Part shown: in pieces, positions 49,707 through 61,008 of the stretch
Numbering within the stretch: the stretch's first letter is position 1
Layout of the letters: the number at the start of each line of letters is the position of its first letter
Origin: Psychrobacter aquimaris
GTDB lineage: Bacteria; Pseudomonadota; Gammaproteobacteria; Pseudomonadales; Moraxellaceae
Length of the DNA: 64,000 nt
NCBI RefSeq assembly: GCF_016107525.1
Contig: NZ_JABASR010000017.1
Coordinates: forward strand, 1-64,000
Reading direction: 5' to 3'
The notes under the pieces: model-generated
What the model saw: only the letters and a program-made list of their open reading frames with translations
The model's database searches: none
Told to the model about the DNA's origin: nothing
Program-made: the position numbers and the translations under genes

Positions 49707-50066
49707 TTAGTCGCGATCAACCAATTCTACATAAGCCATTGGCGCATTGTCACCATCACGGTAACCACATTTTACGATACGCAAATAGCCACCTGGACGC
49801 GTCTGGTAACGAGGACCTAACGTGCCAAATAGTTTGCCTACCATAGCTTTGCTACGCATACGGCTAAACGCTAAACGACGGTTAGCAACGCTGTCTTCTT
49901 TAGCCATAGTGATTAATGGCTCGGCAACGCGACGTAACTCTTTTGCTTTTGGTAAAGTTGTTTTGATCAGTTCATGCTCAAATAATGAGTTAGTCATGTT
50001 CTGAAACATTGCCTTACGATGACTGCCGGTACGACCCAGCTTGACTCCACTCTTACGATGGCGCAT
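49707..50066 (-). CDS. rplQ: 50S ribosomal protein L17
   Basis: A 119-residue protein with [25 protein letters not shown] lies 9 nt before the ATG at 50066. Last gene of the alpha operon, followed by a strong terminator. Confidence 0.98.
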   Translation of the reverse strand: MRHRKSGVKLGRTGSHRKAMFQNMTNSLFEHELIKTTLPKAKELRRVAEPLITMAKEDSVANRRLAFSRMRSKAMVGKLFGTLGPRYQTRPGGYLRIVKCGYRDGDNAPMAYVELVDRD

Positions 50067-50085
50067 AGTCAAAAATCCTTAAAGT

Positions 50086-51093
50086 TTAACGGCTACGATA
50101 AGAAAAGCGATCATCAACACGAAGGTCAGCTGGTGGCCAGTTATCTAGGCGCATACCGAGCTCTAAATCTTTAGACGCTAGTACGTCTTTGATTTCCGTT
50201 AATGATTTCTTACCAAGATTTGGGGTTTTTAGAAGTTCAGTCTCTGAACGTTGTACCAAATCACCGATATAGTAAATGTTTTCAGCTTTCAAGCAGTTGG
50301 CTGAGCGAACCGTTAGTTCAAGATCGTCCACAGGGCGTAATAGCACCGGATCAACCTCTTCTTTCTCTTTCACAGGCTCAGGCGCTTCTTCAGCTTCTAG
50401 GTCAACAAAGATAGAAATCTGTTGTTGTAAAATAGTGGCTGCTTTACGAATTGCTTCTTCTGGATCTATAGTGCCATTAGTTTCAAGCTCAATGATAAGA
50501 CGATCAAGATCAGTACGCTGCTCTACACGAGCGTTCTCAACCTGATAAGCAACACGAAGCACAGGACTAAAACTTGCATCAAGCTTTAAACGTCCAATTG
50601 CTTTGGTATCACCATCTTCACGGCGCTGGTTTGCTGGCTCATATCCACGACCCATTACTACGCGCAAACGCATCTTAAGATGACCACGATCACTCAATGT
50701 ACCCAACACCAATTCTGGATTGACGATGTCTACATTATGCGGTAACGCGATGTCTGCAGCAGTAATAGTGCCTGGACCTTGTTTATCCAAGGTCAAAAAT
50801 ACTTCATTTTGGTCATGAAGCGTAATAGCCAAGCCTTTTAGGTTCAAAAGCAAGTCAAGTACATCTTCTTGTAGCCCTTCAAGCGTTGAGTATTCATGGT
50901 CAACACCATCAATCTCAGCTTCAATGACTGCAGCACCAGGTAATGAAGATAACAAGATACGACGTAAGGCATTACCAAGGGTATGCCCAAAGCCGCGTTC
51001 TAACGGTTCGAGCGTGACTTTCGCAATCGTTTCATTAACCGTATCCACATTAATGGCATTCGGCGTTAGAAACTCAGTTGCATTTAGCATCAT
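50086..51093 (-). CDS. rpoA: RNA polymerase subunit alpha
   Basis: 335 residues. N-terminal dimerisation domain ([20 protein letters not shown], residues 30-50) and C-terminal DNA-binding domain ([28 protein letters not shown]) are both intact, joined by an acidic linker near 240. It lies between rpsD and rplQ. Two ATGs are adjacent; GAGGTGACATC precedes the first. Confidence 0.98.
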   Translation of the reverse strand: MMLNATEFLTPNAINVDTVNETIAKVTLEPLERGFGHTLGNALRRILLSSLPGAAVIEAEIDGVDHEYSTLEGLQEDVLDLLLNLKGLAITLHDQNEVFLTLDKQGPGTITAADIALPHNVDIVNPELVLGTLSDRGHLKMRLRVVMGRGYEPANQRREDGDTKAIGRLKLDASFSPVLRVAYQVENARVEQRTDLDRLIIELETNGTIDPEEAIRKAATILQQQISIFVDLEAEEAPEPVKEKEEVDPVLLRPVDDLELTVRSANCLKAENIYYIGDLVQRSETELLKTPNLGKKSLTEIKDVLASKDLELGMRLDNWPPADLRVDDRFSYRSR

Positions 51094-51173
51094 GATGTCA
51101 CCTCGATTTATTAAACTGGTTTAATTAACGTTGATTGCTCAATGCCGTTTTCACGACATCGAGCAGTACGTCA

Positions 51174-51815
51174 TTACTTAGAGTATAGCTCAACGATCAA
51201 GCTTTCGTTGATTTCAGCAGGTAGATCAATACGATCAGGCGCTTGTTTAAACGTGCCCTGTAGTTTGCTGTGATCAACATCTAGCCATTCTGGAATACCA
51301 CGTTGTGTCGCTAGTTCAATAGCGTTTTTAATACGTAGCTGTTCGCGAGACTTCTCTTGGATAGCGATGACATCACCATCTTGAAGCTGAATTGATGGAA
51401 TGTTCACACGAACAAACTCATCACGGCCAGCTTTTTTTACCATAACAGTACGATGACTGACTAGCTGACGTGCTTCAGCGCGAGTTGAGCCGAAGCCCAT
51501 GCGATATACCACGTTGTCTAGACGGCTCTCAAGCATAGCTAACAAGTTTTCACCAGTAGCACCGCGCTTACGAGCAGCTTCTTTATAGTAATTAGCGAAC
51601 TGACGCTCTAATACACCATAGATACGCTTAACTTTTTGCTTTTCACGCAACTGTAGAGCATATTCTGAGGTCTTGTTACGACTTACACCGTGTTGACCTG
51701 GTGGACGACCAGCTTTTTTCGTTTTTACGTCGTATGGTTTAACGCCAGACTTAAGACCTAAGTCAGTGCCTTCACGACGTGATAATTTAAGTTTTGGTCC
51801 AATATAACGGGCCAT
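51174..51815 (-). CDS. rpsD: 30S ribosomal protein S4
   Basis: Primary 16S rRNA-binding protein and translational repressor of the alpha operon in E. coli. [19 protein letters not shown] and [20 protein letters not shown] are present; zinc cysteines are absent, as usual in gammaproteobacteria. It is 213 residues against about 206 because of an insertion near residue 133 ([12 protein letters not shown] in place of NGRVV). Confidence 0.98.
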   Translation of the reverse strand: MARYIGPKLKLSRREGTDLGLKSGVKPYDVKTKKAGRPPGQHGVSRNKTSEYALQLREKQKVKRIYGVLERQFANYYKEAARKRGATGENLLAMLESRLDNVVYRMGFGSTRAEARQLVSHRTVMVKKAGRDEFVRVNIPSIQLQDGDVIAIQEKSREQLRIKNAIELATQRGIPEWLDVDHSKLQGTFKQAPDRIDLPAEINESLIVELYSK

Positions 51816-51863
51816 TGTTATGTCTCCTATAAGCTTTTGGGATAAAAAGCTTCGTCTTTAATA

Positions 51864-52253
51864 TTAGACGCGGCGCTTTTTCGGCGCACGGCAACCATTG
51901 TGTGGGATTGGGGTTACATCAGAGATGCTGTTAACTTTATAACCCAATGCACCTAGTGCTCTTACCGCAGACTCACGACCCGGTCCTGGTCCTTTGACCA
52001 AAACGTCGATATTCTTAACACCATATTCTTGAGCCGCTTTACCAGCGACTTCAGCTGCAACCTGCGCTGCAAATGGTGTAGATTTACGTGAACCACGGAA
52101 GCCTTGTCCACCTGAAGTGGCCCAAGCCAGTGCATTACCTTGACGATCGGTAATCGTAACAATGGTGTTATTAAAAGACGCATGGATATGGGCAATGCCC
52201 TCCGATACTGAACGACGAGTCACTTTCTTGCGACTACGAGTGTCTTTAGCCAT
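51864..52253 (-). CDS. rpsK: 30S ribosomal protein S11
   Basis: 129 residues; [18 protein letters not shown] and the C-terminal [16 protein letters not shown] are diagnostic. GGAAG precedes the ATG. Confidence 0.98.
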   Translation of the reverse strand: MAKDTRSRKKVTRRSVSEGIAHIHASFNNTIVTITDRQGNALAWATSGGQGFRGSRKSTPFAAQVAAEVAGKAAQEYGVKNIDVLVKGPGPGRESAVRALGALGYKVNSISDVTPIPHNGCRAPKKRRV

Positions 52254-52273
52254 CTTTTAGCTTCCTAAGTTAA

Positions 52274-52630
52274 TTATCTTTTGAGAGGGCGTGTCGGACC
52301 CTTACGAGTACGAGCGTTGTTCTTAGTATTCTGACCTCTAACTGGTAGGTTACGACGATGGCGGATGCCACGGTAACAACCAAGATCAACTAAACGCTTA
52401 ATATTCATTGACACTTCACGACGAAGGTCACCTTCAGTCATGTAATTTGCAACTTGTGCACGGATAGCATCTAACTGTGTATCATCTAACTGACTAACTT
52501 TAGTAGTAGGGGCAATGCCAACTGCTTCTAAGATTTTCTGAGCAGTGGTACGACCTACACCAAAGATGTAAGTTAGTGAAATAACAGCATGCTTATTATC
52601 CGGAATGTTTACGCCGGCAATACGAGCCAT
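52274..52630 (-). CDS. rpsM: 30S ribosomal protein S13
   Basis: 118 residues; [20 protein letters not shown], then [20 protein letters not shown] and a basic tail. First gene of the alpha operon. A promoter candidate lies about 40 bp upstream. Confidence 0.98.
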   Translation of the reverse strand: MARIAGVNIPDNKHAVISLTYIFGVGRTTAQKILEAVGIAPTTKVSQLDDTQLDAIRAQVANYMTEGDLRREVSMNIKRLVDLGCYRGIRHRRNLPVRGQNTKNNARTRKGPTRPLKR

Positions 52631-52675
52631 TGATTTCTCTCCATTAAAGAAAAATAAGCGTTATTTATCAATAAG

Positions 52676-52704
52676 GCTTTATTTTTCAGATTTGTTGCTG
52701 TCAA
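52676..52704 (-). promoter_or_regulatory. Alpha-operon promoter (rpsM)
   Basis: A perfect minus-strand TTGACA (52704-52699), 17 bp, then TAAAGC (52681-52676). A second weaker pair, TTGCCG with TTTATA near 52760-52795, may be an upstream promoter. A GGCGGATG/CATCCGCC hairpin lies further upstream at about 52803-52823 without a minus-strand T-run. Confidence 0.5.
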
Positions 52705-52883
52705 TACTAAAGCTTTTATAATTATTATCGCTGCTTTGACTTGGTTACAAGCCTATTCATTGACGGTCTTATAAAAGTTTTTGCATAAACTACGGCAAGT
52801 GGCGGATGATATCCCATCCGCCGTCATTTTTCAAGTGTTAATTAAAATAGTAACAAAAGTCTAAAACTTTACAATACTAAATA

Positions 52884-53000
52884 TTAACCTTGACGTTGCT
52901 TGTGGCGAGGTTCTGCTGTGCAGATGATATGTACACGGCCTTTACGGCGCACAACTTTACAGCTACCACAAATCTTTTTAACTGATGCTTGAACTTTCAT
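52884..53000 (-). CDS. rpmJ: 50S ribosomal protein L36
   Basis: A 38-residue zinc-binding protein missed by length-limited gene calling: [20 protein letters not shown] then [16 protein letters not shown]. The zinc ligands C11, C14, C27 and H32 are intact (C+ form). It ends the spc operon, about 30 bp after secY. Confidence 0.97.
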   Translation of the reverse strand: MKVQASVKKICGSCKVVRRKGRVHIICTAEPRHKQRQG

Positions 53001-53031
53001 AGCATGCTCCTTGAAATATCGTACCGCTCAT

Positions 53032-54378
53032 TTAAGGTTGAGTGGGCGATTGAATTAACGTCTGATCATGATATTGATGGGTCATCAAATGTGCTTGAAT
53101 TTGCGAAATGAAGTCCATTACCACAACCACCATAATCAGTAAAGACGTACCACCGAGTTGAAACGGTACACCAAACGATGACTGGACGACCATTGGCATT
53201 AAACAAATAACCGTCATATACATCGCGCCAATAAAGGTCAGTCGGTTTAATACATGATCGAGATAACGCTGAGTTTGTTGTCCGGGGCGAATACCTGGGA
53301 TATACGCACCACTACGTTTAAGGTTTTCAGCTACTTCACGTGGACTAAATACCAATGCCGTATAGAAGTAACAGAAGAAAATAATCATCGCGCCAAACAG
53401 AACCAAATATAGCGGCTGTCCTGGAGACAACACCAAGGCCATATTCTGTAATATCTTTTGTGTAAGAGTAGGATCAGTTGATTGACCGACCCACTGCCCT
53501 AAACTTGCTGGAAACAACAATAACGAGCTGGCAAAAATGGCTGGGATAACCCCTGCCATATTAAGCTTTAGCGGCAAATGAGATTGCTGCTGAGCATATA
53601 TTTTGCGACCTTGTTGTTGCTTCTGTGCATAGTTCACTGGAACACGGCGCTGAGCACGTTCAATATAAACGATACCAGCAGTAACCGCGATGCCTAATAG
53701 CACAAAAATAAACAGTACAATCAAGTTCATCTGACCTTGATTGACCTGTTCAATAGACTGCGAAATCATACCTGGCGTACCAGCCACAATACTCGCAAAA
53801 ATGAGCATTGAGATACCATTACCTACGCCGCGCTCTGTAATCTGCTCACCAAGCCACATTAAGAACATAGCGCCCGCTACTAAAGACGTAACGGCTGGAA
53901 TATAAAAAGTCAGGCCAGAAGATAAGGTAAGATTTTGACTGATTAAGCCAGCACACATTCCTAACGACTGTACTAGCGCTAAAGCAAGTGTCCCTTGACG
54001 GGTGTACTTGTTTAGCTTGCGTCGTCCCGCTTCGCCTTCTTTTTTGAGGGCTTCAAGCGATGGCAATACCGCAGACATCATTTGTACAATAATCGATGCT
54101 GAGATATACGGCATAATGCCGAGCGCCATAATGGACATACGCTCTAGTGCACCACCTGAGAACATGTTAAACATACTCAAAATGGTATTTTCGTTGCGCG
54201 AAAACAGATCAGCCAAGTTAACCGGATTAATACCCGGCACCGGAATATGTGACCCTAAACGATAAACAATCAATGCGCCGATTAAGAATAACAAACGCGT
54301 CCATAATTCATCATACTTTCGTATGAAAGCAAATGGATTGAGCGGTATACCAGCCGATGACATTGATTGTTTTGACAC
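53032..54378 (-). CDS. secY: Protein translocase subunit SecY
   Basis: Channel subunit of the Sec translocon, about 448 residues and ten hydrophobic helices, with [32 protein letters not shown] and the cytoplasmic loops of the ribosome-binding region. The start is a GTG at 54378 ([15 protein letters not shown]): GAGGAG, formed by the last codons of rplO, lies 7 nt upstream. The frame is open to 54402, but that would overlap rplO. Confidence 0.96.
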   Translation of the reverse strand: MSKQSMSSAGIPLNPFAFIRKYDELWTRLLFLIGALIVYRLGSHIPVPGINPVNLADLFSRNENTILSMFNMFSGGALERMSIMALGIMPYISASIIVQMMSAVLPSLEALKKEGEAGRRKLNKYTRQGTLALALVQSLGMCAGLISQNLTLSSGLTFYIPAVTSLVAGAMFLMWLGEQITERGVGNGISMLIFASIVAGTPGMISQSIEQVNQGQMNLIVLFIFVLLGIAVTAGIVYIERAQRRVPVNYAQKQQQGRKIYAQQQSHLPLKLNMAGVIPAIFASSLLLFPASLGQWVGQSTDPTLTQKILQNMALVLSPGQPLYLVLFGAMIIFFCYFYTALVFSPREVAENLKRSGAYIPGIRPGQQTQRYLDHVLNRLTFIGAMYMTVICLMPMVVQSSFGVPFQLGGTSLLIMVVVVMDFISQIQAHLMTHQYHDQTLIQSPTQP

Positions 54379-54382
54379 GTTA

Positions 54383-54823
54383 CTACTCCTCGATGCTACC
54401 ACCAGCAGCTTCGATTGCTAGCTTAGCGCCTTTAGTCACTTTGATACCTTTAAAAGTATAAGCCTTAGTGACTTCGCCTGACAACATGATACGAGCACGC
54501 TTCATGTCATGACGGATAAGGTTGGCAGCTTTAAGTGTTTCAAGGCTAACCACATCACCTTCAATTTGATTTAGTTCAGAAAGACGTACTTCAGCAGTCT
54601 TCATTGCCATTTTACTGGTAAAACCAAATTTTGGTAAACGGCGGTATAAAGGCATTTGACCACCTTCAAATCCTGAGCGAATGCTAGAACCTGAACGAGA
54701 TTTCTGACCTTTTACACCACGACCACCAGTCTTACCAAGACCTGAACCGATACCACGACCACGACGTTGGGCAGTTTTCTTTGCGCCAACACCTGGTGAT
54801 AATTCATTTAATCTAAGACCCAT
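54383..54823 (-). CDS. rplO: 50S ribosomal protein L15
   Basis: 146 residues; [20 protein letters not shown] and [19 protein letters not shown]. Its start overlaps the rpmD stop as TAATG, and its last codons provide the secY ribosome site. Confidence 0.98.
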   Translation of the reverse strand: MGLRLNELSPGVGAKKTAQRRGRGIGSGLGKTGGRGVKGQKSRSGSSIRSGFEGGQMPLYRRLPKFGFTSKMAMKTAEVRLSELNQIEGDVVSLETLKAANLIRHDMKRARIMLSGEVTKAYTFKGIKVTKGAKLAIEAAGGSIEE

Positions 54824-55002
54824 TACGCTTCCTCCACTTTTACCATGTAGTTAACGCGATTGACCATACCACGGGTTGAAGGAGTATCTTCTACTTCAAC
54901 AGTATGATTAATACGGCGTAAACCCAATCCTTTCAAGCTCGCTTTGTGGCTCTTTAGGCGATGGGCACCCGATTTAAATTGAGTGACTTTCATTTTTTTC
55001 AT
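54823..55002 (-). CDS. rpmD: 50S ribosomal protein L30
   Basis: 59 residues, just under common length cut-offs. [20 protein letters not shown], then [13 protein letters not shown] and a final NYMVKVEEA are diagnostic. AGGTGAG precedes the ATG at 55002; its stop overlaps rplO by 1 bp. Confidence 0.97.
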   Translation of the reverse strand: MKKMKVTQFKSGAHRLKSHKASLKGLGLRRINHTVEVEDTPSTRGMVNRVNYMVKVEEA

Positions 55003-55022
55003 CGTAACTCACCTAGTCTAAG

Positions 55023-55538
55023 TTAACCCAAGATTTCGTCTACAGATTTACCACGTTTAGCTGCCATCTTCTCTGGAGTTGACATATCACGTAAACCGTT
55101 AAACGTTGCGCGAACAACGTTAGCAGTATTGGTAGAACCATAACATTTAGTCAAAACATCTTTGACACCAGCAACTTCTAATACAGCACGCATTGCGCCA
55201 CCAGCGATTACGCCAGTACCTTCAGATGCAGGCTGCATATAAACTTTACTAGCACCATGACGTGCTTTGATCGGATGATACAAAGTTGCATCATTTAGCT
55301 CAACAGTAATCATATTACGTTTGGCAGCTTCTAGTGCTTTTTGAATAGCAGCTGGCACTTCACGTGCTTTACCGCGACCAAAACCAACACGACCATTGCC
55401 ATCGCCCACTACGGTTAACGCAGTGAAAGAGAAAATACGACCACCTTTAACAACTTTTGCAACGCGATCAACGGTAACTAAGCGTTCTACTAGACCGTCA
55501 GTCTGTTCATTTTTATCATTTTTATCATTTCTAGCCAT
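55023..55538 (-). CDS. rpsE: 30S ribosomal protein S5
   Basis: 171 residues; the N-terminal RNA-binding segment [20 protein letters not shown] and [20 protein letters not shown] are intact. The first 12 residues are a repeated Lys/Asn/Asp tract. GGAG precedes the ATG. Confidence 0.98.
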   Translation of the reverse strand: MARNDKNDKNEQTDGLVERLVTVDRVAKVVKGGRIFSFTALTVVGDGNGRVGFGRGKAREVPAAIQKALEAAKRNMITVELNDATLYHPIKARHGASKVYMQPASEGTGVIAGGAMRAVLEVAGVKDVLTKCYGSTNTANVVRATFNGLRDMSTPEKMAAKRGKSVDEILG

Positions 55539-55540
55539 GA

Positions 55541-55891
55541 TTAAAACTCCAATCCGTTTTCGCGAGCTGCTTCTGCTAAAGCTTTAACTCGACCATGATA
55601 TTTAAAACCACTACGGTCAAAGGCAACTTTAGTAATACCAGCTGCTTTTGCGCGTTCTGCGATCATTTGGCCCACAGACGTTGCTGCATCAGCATTGCCG
55701 GTCGCGCCTGAGCGCAAGCTGCTGTCTAAGGTAGATGCCTGAGCAATCACTTCACCACCGGTAGGAGAGATAATCTGGGCATAAATATGTTTTGGCGTGC
55801 GAGTAACCGTTAAGCGATGAACGCCTAAGAAACGGATATGCGCGCGGGTTTTCTTAGCTCGACGCAGACGAGCTGCTTTTTTATCAAACAT
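55541..55891 (-). CDS. rplR: 50S ribosomal protein L18
   Basis: 116 residues, 5S rRNA-binding; [20 protein letters not shown] and the C-terminal [20 protein letters not shown]. Confidence 0.98.
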   Translation of the reverse strand: MFDKKAARLRRAKKTRAHIRFLGVHRLTVTRTPKHIYAQIISPTGGEVIAQASTLDSSLRSGATGNADAATSVGQMIAERAKAAGITKVAFDRSGFKYHGRVKALAEAARENGLEF

Positions 55892-55902
55892 TTCAACTCA
55901 CC

Positions 55903-56436
55903 TTATTTTTTCTTGGCTTCTTTGCGAATCACATGCTCGTCACTATAACGAATACCTTTACCTTTATAAGGCTCAGGTGGGCGGAAACCACGGATATTAG
56001 CCGCTGCTTGACCAAGCTGCTGTTTATTGTTTGATTTCAAAACAATTTCAGTCTGCGTTGGGGTTTCAGCTGACACACCTTCAGGCAACGTATATTCTAC
56101 TGGATGAGAGTAACCAACGTTCAAAGTTACCTTGTTACCAGCAACTTGTGCGCGATAACCAACACCAATTAACTGAAGACGTCTTTCGAAGCCTTCATTT
56201 ACGCCTGTAACATAGTTGTTTAGCAGAGCGCGCATGGTGCCAGTGTGCATCATAGCTTCTTTTGAATCGACTGTAGGTGAGAAAATGATCGCATCATCTT
56301 CCTGTTTCAGCTCGACCAATTCATGCAGGCGTAAAGACAAATTGCCGTTCTTGCCTTTCACTTCGACCTGCCGATCGTTCAAAGTAACACTTACGCCGTT
56401 TGGCAGTGTCACTGGGGCTTTAGCCACACGAGACAT
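55903..56436 (-). CDS. rplF: 50S ribosomal protein L6
   Basis: 177 residues; [40 protein letters not shown] and [21 protein letters not shown] gap of 167 bp, unusually large for this operon, separates it from rpsH and contains a terminator-like hairpin. Confidence 0.98.
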   Translation of the reverse strand: MSRVAKAPVTLPNGVSVTLNDRQVEVKGKNGNLSLRLHELVELKQEDDAIIFSPTVDSKEAMMHTGTMRALLNNYVTGVNEGFERRLQLIGVGYRAQVAGNKVTLNVGYSHPVEYTLPEGVSAETPTQTEIVLKSNNKQQLGQAAANIRGFRPPEPYKGKGIRYSDEHVIRKEAKKK

Positions 56437-56475
56437 AGGAATATTCCTTAAAAAATTAACTTCTTTATATTAGCG

Positions 56476-56508
56476 AAAAAACTAACAGGCTAAAAAGCGT
56501 GTTAGTTT
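56476..56508 (-). terminator. Terminator-like hairpin inside the spc operon
   Basis: Between rpsH and rplF, AAACTAACA (56479-56487) pairs with TGTTAGTTT (56500-56508) and GC with GC inside. On the minus strand the stem is followed at once by a T-run. It has the form of an intrinsic terminator or attenuator but lies mid-operon, so full termination is unlikely. Confidence 0.55.
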
Positions 56509-56603
56509 AGCATAGTTGACCGCGTTAGACACCTATCAATTTGAAATAATTCATCATCAATAGAGGTCTAACAACCATCAAATAGACTTCATCGTCGTAT
56601 AGC

Positions 56604-57002
56604 TTACGCTACAAATGCGACGATTTCACCACCGATACCAGCAGCACGTGCAGCACGATCACTCATGATACCTTGGCTAGTTGATACGATAGCAACACCC
56701 ATACCTTGCTTAACAGTAGGGATAGCGTCTTTACCGCGATGCTGGCGTAAACCAGGACGGCTAAAACGTTGAATCGTTTCGATGACAGCTTTGCCTTCGA
56801 AGTATTTTAATTCGATAGATAGGGTTGCTTTGTTGTTTGCTTCTTCAGTAACAACAGCGCTCGCCACATAACCTTCGCTAACTAGTAAATCAGCAATTGA
56901 TTTACGTAATTTAGAGCTCGGCATTGCTACCGATACTTTGTTAGCCATTTGTGCGTTACGAATACGGGTTAGCATATCCCCAACGGTATCTTGCATACTC
57001 AT
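56604..57002 (-). CDS. rpsH: 30S ribosomal protein S8
   Basis: 132 residues; [20 protein letters not shown] and the closing [18 protein letters not shown] with EIVAFVA. S8 is the translational repressor of the spc operon in E. coli. Confidence 0.98.
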   Translation of the reverse strand: MSMQDTVGDMLTRIRNAQMANKVSVAMPSSKLRKSIADLLVSEGYVASAVVTEEANNKATLSIELKYFEGKAVIETIQRFSRPGLRQHRGKDAIPTVKQGMGVAIVSTSQGIMSDRAARAAGIGGEIVAFVA

Positions 57003-57013
57003 ATAGTTACCCC

Positions 57014-57319
57014 TTACCAGCTTGCTTTACGAACACCAGGCACATCGCCTTGCATGACACGCTCACGCAGCATATTGCGTGATAAGCCAAACTTGCGGAA
57101 GTAACCGTGAGGACGACCGGTGATAGCACAACGATTGCGCAGACGTACTGGTGATGAGTTGCGTGGTAGGGCTTGTAGCTCTAGCATCGCTTCCATACGA
57201 GTTTCGTCACTTGCAGTCATATCACTGATAGTTTCTTTTAGCTTGATACGCTTATCAGCGTACTTAGCAACCATTTTTTCGCGCTTTAATTCGCGGTTGA
57301 TCATGCTCTTCTTTGCCAT
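57014..57319 (-). CDS. rpsN: 30S ribosomal protein S14
   Basis: 101 residues, the long zinc-free form; [16 protein letters not shown], then [20 protein letters not shown] and a final GVRKASW. Confidence 0.98.
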   Translation of the reverse strand: MAKKSMINRELKREKMVAKYADKRIKLKETISDMTASDETRMEAMLELQALPRNSSPVRLRNRCAITGRPHGYFRKFGLSRNMLRERVMQGDVPGVRKASW

Positions 57320-57331
57320 AACGTCTTTACC

Positions 57332-57868
57332 TTATTTAAATGGGAAGCCGAATGCTTTAAGCAACGCACGACCTTCTTCATCATTACCAGCTGACGTGGT
57401 GATCGTCACATCCATACCGCGGATACGATCAATCTTGTCAAAATCTACTTCTGGGAATACAATTTGTTCTTTGATACCCAATGAGTAGTTACCACGTCCG
57501 TCAAAGGCTTTAGGTGAAAAACCGCGGAAATCACGAATACGAGGAATTGCAATGGCAATGAGACGATCTAAAAATTCGTACATTTGCTCACCGCGTAGCG
57601 TTACTTTACAGCCAATTGGCCATTCTTCACGAATCTTAAAGCCAGCAACTGATTTACGCGCTTTGGTGACGACAGGTTTTTGACCAGCGATAGCGGTCAT
57701 GTCAGCTACTGCACCTTCAAGCAATTTCTTGTCTTGAGACGCGCCGCCTACACCCATGTTAAGTGTGATTTTAGTGATTTTAGGCACTTGCATCACATTC
57801 GCTAAACCAAGCTCTTCTTTGATTTGCTGCTTTAATTCTTCGTTATATAAAGATTTTAATCTTGCCAT
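57332..57868 (-). CDS. rplE: 50S ribosomal protein L5
   Basis: 178 residues, 5S rRNA-binding; [35 protein letters not shown] and [20 protein letters not shown]. The ATG at 57868 is preferred; another in frame 6 nt upstream sits too close to AAGGG. Confidence 0.97.
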   Translation of the reverse strand: MARLKSLYNEELKQQIKEELGLANVMQVPKITKITLNMGVGGASQDKKLLEGAVADMTAIAGQKPVVTKARKSVAGFKIREEWPIGCKVTLRGEQMYEFLDRLIAIAIPRIRDFRGFSPKAFDGRGNYSLGIKEQIVFPEVDFDKIDRIRGMDVTITTSAGNDEEGRALLKAFGFPFK

Positions 57869-57889
57869 TACCATTACACCCTTAGTGTC

Positions 57890-58207
57890 TTACGCAGTCG
57901 CCACTACTTCACCGTTCGAACGATAGACGCGTTGTTTCTTGCCGTCTTCGCCGAACTGATAAGTAATACGATCAGCTTTTTGGGTTTGCGCATTTAATAT
58001 TGCGACATTTGAGATATGTAGAAAAGCTTCTTGCTTAAGAATGCCGCCTTCAACGCCAGTCGCCTGATTTGGCTTCTGATGTTTAGTGACAATATTAATG
58101 CCTTCAACTTTAATACGATCATTTTTTACAGCTTGTACAGTACCTTGCTTGCCTTTGTCTTTCCCAGCAATCACGATAACTGTATCGCCTTTACGTAATT
58201 TTGACAT
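57890..58207 (-). CDS. rplX: 50S ribosomal protein L24
   Basis: 105 residues; KGDTVIVIAGKDKGKQGTV (KOW motif), then GINIVTKHQKPNQATGVEGG. GAGGTAATCC precedes the ATG. Confidence 0.98.
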   Translation of the reverse strand: MSKLRKGDTVIVIAGKDKGKQGTVQAVKNDRIKVEGINIVTKHQKPNQATGVEGGILKQEAFLHISNVAILNAQTQKADRITYQFGEDGKKQRVYRSNGEVVATA

Positions 58208-58215
58208 GGATTACC

Positions 58216-58584
58216 TCACAATACTTCTGGTGCTAGTGATACAATTTTCATAAACTGATCACCACGTAGTTCACGAGTTACCGGTCCAAAAATACGAGTT
58301 GCAATCGGTGCTTTATTTTGGTTCAACAATACCGCAGCATTGTCGTCAAAACGCAGAACAGAACCATCAGGACGACGAACGCCTTTTTTGGTACGTACAA
58401 CTACAGCATTCATCACGTCGCCTTTTTTAACACGACCACGAGGAATGGCTTCTTTAACCGTTACTTTAATAATGTCGCCAACTGATGCATAACGACGATG
58501 AGAGCCACCCAGTACTTTAATGCACTGAACTCGTCTTGCACCGCTATTATCTGCAACTTCCAGCATCGATTCAACCTGAATCAT
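58216..58584 (-). CDS. rplN: 50S ribosomal protein L14
   Basis: 122 residues; [20 protein letters not shown], then [20 protein letters not shown] and a final EVL. The frame is open to 58653, but the family start is at 58584. First gene of the spc operon; a promoter lies upstream. Confidence 0.97.
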   Translation of the reverse strand: MIQVESMLEVADNSGARRVQCIKVLGGSHRRYASVGDIIKVTVKEAIPRGRVKKGDVMNAVVVRTKKGVRRPDGSVLRFDDNAAVLLNQNKAPIATRIFGPVTRELRGDQFMKIVSLAPEVL

Positions 58585-58731
58585 AGCGTTACTCCACACG
58601 TATGAGCAATAAAAACCAGTTGCTGCCGCTAGCACAGTATGAGTAGTCGGCATTTTAATAATAATAACCGCTGCTACTCTTAATGTGAGTGATATACGCT
58701 CGGCGCAATCAGCATCCTTAAAAAGGCGGCT

Positions 58732-58760
58732 ATTTTAACAGCTTCTGGCTTTTAATGCAA
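58732..58760 (-). promoter_or_regulatory. spc-operon promoter (rplN)
   Basis: On the minus strand TTGCAT (58760-58755), exactly 17 bp, TAAAAT (58737-58732). It sits just after the rpsQ stop, the classic S10/spc boundary, giving a leader of about 140 nt. Confidence 0.75.
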
Positions 58761-58765
58761 TTTAC

Positions 58766-59038
58766 TTAGATTTTTTCTACTTTTTCAACCACTTCAACCA
58801 AAGTCCAAGACTTGGTTTTTGAGATTGGACGCGTTTCTTTGATGCGGACAAGGTCGCCTTGTTGGCAAACATTATTCTCATCATGGGCTTTGATTTTTGT
58901 AGAACGACGAAGCTGTTTGCCATACAAAGGATGACGAACCAGACGCTCAATCAAAACTGTGATGGACTTGTCCATCTTGTCGCTGACAACTCGTCCTGTC
59001 AGTACGCTAGCATTAGCTGTTTGATTGTTATCGCTCAT
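58766..59038 (-). CDS. rpsQ: 30S ribosomal protein S17
   Basis: 90 residues; [20 protein letters not shown] and [20 protein letters not shown]. It overlaps the rpmC stop by 4 bp (ATGA). Last gene of the S10 operon. Confidence 0.98.
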
Positions 59039-59232
59039 GAGTCGCCTCGTTGTTTCTCGTTAATCAAAGTCTGAAGCTGAGCAATCGCACGACGATTGAC
59101 ACGTACTTCATGGGTATTCCCCAACTGACCGGTTGCTTTAGCCATACGAATACGGAAAGCATCAAGTTGCTTTTCATCAAGTAACTGAGTCAGTTCTTCT
59201 AATGATTTATCACGTAATTCACTGATCTTCAT
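59035..59232 (-). CDS. rpmC: 50S ribosomal protein L29
   Basis: 65 residues; [20 protein letters not shown] and ending [11 protein letters not shown]. Starts as TAATG on the rplP stop. Confidence 0.98.
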
Positions 59233-59645
59233 TACATTATCGTCCGCTTAACAATGGTAGTTTTAAAGGGCAGTTTTGCTGCAGCAAGCGTTAACGCTTC
59301 GCGAGCAAGTTCTTCTGAAACCCCTTCGAGTTCATATAGCACTTTACCAGGTTTGATTTCGCATACCCAATATTCTACAGGACCTTTACCTTTACCCATA
59401 CGTACTTCTAGTGGTTTATTGGTAATTGGTTTGTCTGGGAATACACGAATCCAAATCTTACCGCCACGCTTAATTTTACGAGTGATGGTACGACGTGCTG
59501 CTTCAATTTGACGGGCAGTCATACGACCACGAGTCAACGATTTTAGACCAATTTGTCCGAATGCAACGGTGCTTCCACGATGAGCTAGCCCAGTGTTACG
59601 ACCTTTGTGCATTTTACGAAACTTGGTACGTTTTGGCTGTAACAT
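59232..59645 (-). CDS. rplP: 50S ribosomal protein L16
   Basis: 137 residues; [40 protein letters not shown] and [13 protein letters not shown]. Confidence 0.98.
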
Positions 59646-59648
59646 AGT

Positions 59649-60377
59649 TTAACCTCTGTCTGTGTTTCGACGGTTTCCGTTTCCACGACCACGGCGTTTT
59701 GGCGCACGAGTCTGCTCTTCTTTGACGGGATTATATACACTGTTCATACCGTCAAGGATTTCGCCACGGAAAATCCAAACTTTTACACCGATAGTGCCGT
59801 AAGTGGTTTCTGCACGTACTGACGCATAGTCAATATCAGCGCGGAGTGTATGCAATGGCACACGACCTTCACGATACCATTCAGTACGAGCAATCTCAGC
59901 ACCGCCAAGACGGCCAGACAACTCAACTTTAATACCTTTAGCACCAGAGCGCATGCTGTTTTGTACCGCGCGCTTCATCGCACGACGGAACATAACACGA
60001 CGCTCAAGCTGGCTGCTGATACCATCAGCGACCAAACGTGCATCAAGATCAGGTGACGTGATTTCTTCAATATTGACCTGAGCAGGTACGCCCATAATTT
60101 TGGTCAATTCTTTCTGAAGTCTTTCAATATCTTCGCCTTTCTTACCGATAACAATACCAGGACGCGCAGTGGCGATGGTAATCTTAGCAGCGCCAGTAGG
60201 ACGCTCGATCATAATGTTACTGATCATAGCGTTATCTAGCTTTTTGCGTAGATACTCACGAACTTGAATGTCGTTGATGAGGTATTCTGAGTATTGTTTA
60301 GGGTTAGCATACCAATTTGCATTATGCTTTTTTACAACACCAAGACGAATTCCGATTGGATGTACTTTTTGACCCAT
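59649..60377 (-). CDS. rpsC: 30S ribosomal protein S3
   Basis: 242 residues; [20 protein letters not shown], the KH-domain GXXG-type [17 protein letters not shown] and [20 protein letters not shown]. The C-terminus is an Arg/Asn/Gly-rich tail. Confidence 0.98.
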   Translation of the reverse strand: MGQKVHPIGIRLGVVKKHNANWYANPKQYSEYLINDIQVREYLRKKLDNAMISNIMIERPTGAAKITIATARPGIVIGKKGEDIERLQKELTKIMGVPAQVNIEEITSPDLDARLVADGISSQLERRVMFRRAMKRAVQNSMRSGAKGIKVELSGRLGGAEIARTEWYREGRVPLHTLRADIDYASVRAETTYGTIGVKVWIFRGEILDGMNSVYNPVKEEQTRAPKRRGRGNGNRRNTDRG

Positions 60378-60380
60378 AAC

Positions 60381-60710
60381 TTATTCTCCTACCTTTATAG
60401 TGATGTGACAGGTACGCTTACTGATACGATCAGCGCGACCTTTGGCACGTGGTAGGATACGTTTTAGCGTAATGCCTTCATCAACGTAAATAGTTGATAC
60501 TTTAAGCGTATCAATATCTAAACCGTTGTTGTGTTCGGCATTGGCGATGGCTGAGTTAAGACATTTCTTAACAAACACAGCGCCTTTTTTATTACTATAC
60601 GTTAGGATATCCAAAGCACGCTCGATAGATTTGCCACGAACTTCATCAGCAACGAGTCTAACTTTTTGTGCCGATATGGCGGCACCGCGTAATTTTGCAG
60701 TTACTTCCAT
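60381..60710 (-). CDS. rplV: 50S ribosomal protein L22
   Basis: 109 residues; [20 protein letters not shown] and [19 protein letters not shown]. The frame is open to 60782, overlapping rpsS; the ATG at 60710, with AAGGTG upstream, is the family start. Confidence 0.97.
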   Translation of the reverse strand: MEVTAKLRGAAISAQKVRLVADEVRGKSIERALDILTYSNKKGAVFVKKCLNSAIANAEHNNGLDIDTLKVSTIYVDEGITLKRILPRAKGRADRISKRTCHITIKVGE

Positions 60711-60720
60711 GGTAAGCACC

Positions 60721-60996
60721 TTATCTCTTAGCTTTTTTGTCAATGCCATGACCACGATACGTACGAGTCGGGGCAAATTCACCTAGTTTATGACCAACCA
60801 TCTGCTCACTCACGATAACCGGTACATGAGTACGGCCATTGTGAACAGACAAAGTTAAGCCAACCATTTGTGGTAGGATCATCGAGCGGCGCGACCAAGT
60901 CTTAATTGGCTTGCGTGAGTTGGTGTCTAATGCATTCTCAACTTTGGCAAACAAATGCGCGTCTATGAATGGACCTTTTTTCAATGAACGAGGCAT
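60721..60996 (-). CDS. rpsS: 30S ribosomal protein S19
   Basis: 91 residues; [20 protein letters not shown] and [17 protein letters not shown]. Confidence 0.98.
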   Translation of the reverse strand: MPRSLKKGPFIDAHLFAKVENALDTNSRKPIKTWSRRSMILPQMVGLTLSVHNGRTHVPVIVSEQMVGHKLGEFAPTRTYRGHGIDKKAKR

Positions 60997-61008
60997 GAAA
61001 TTCTTCCT

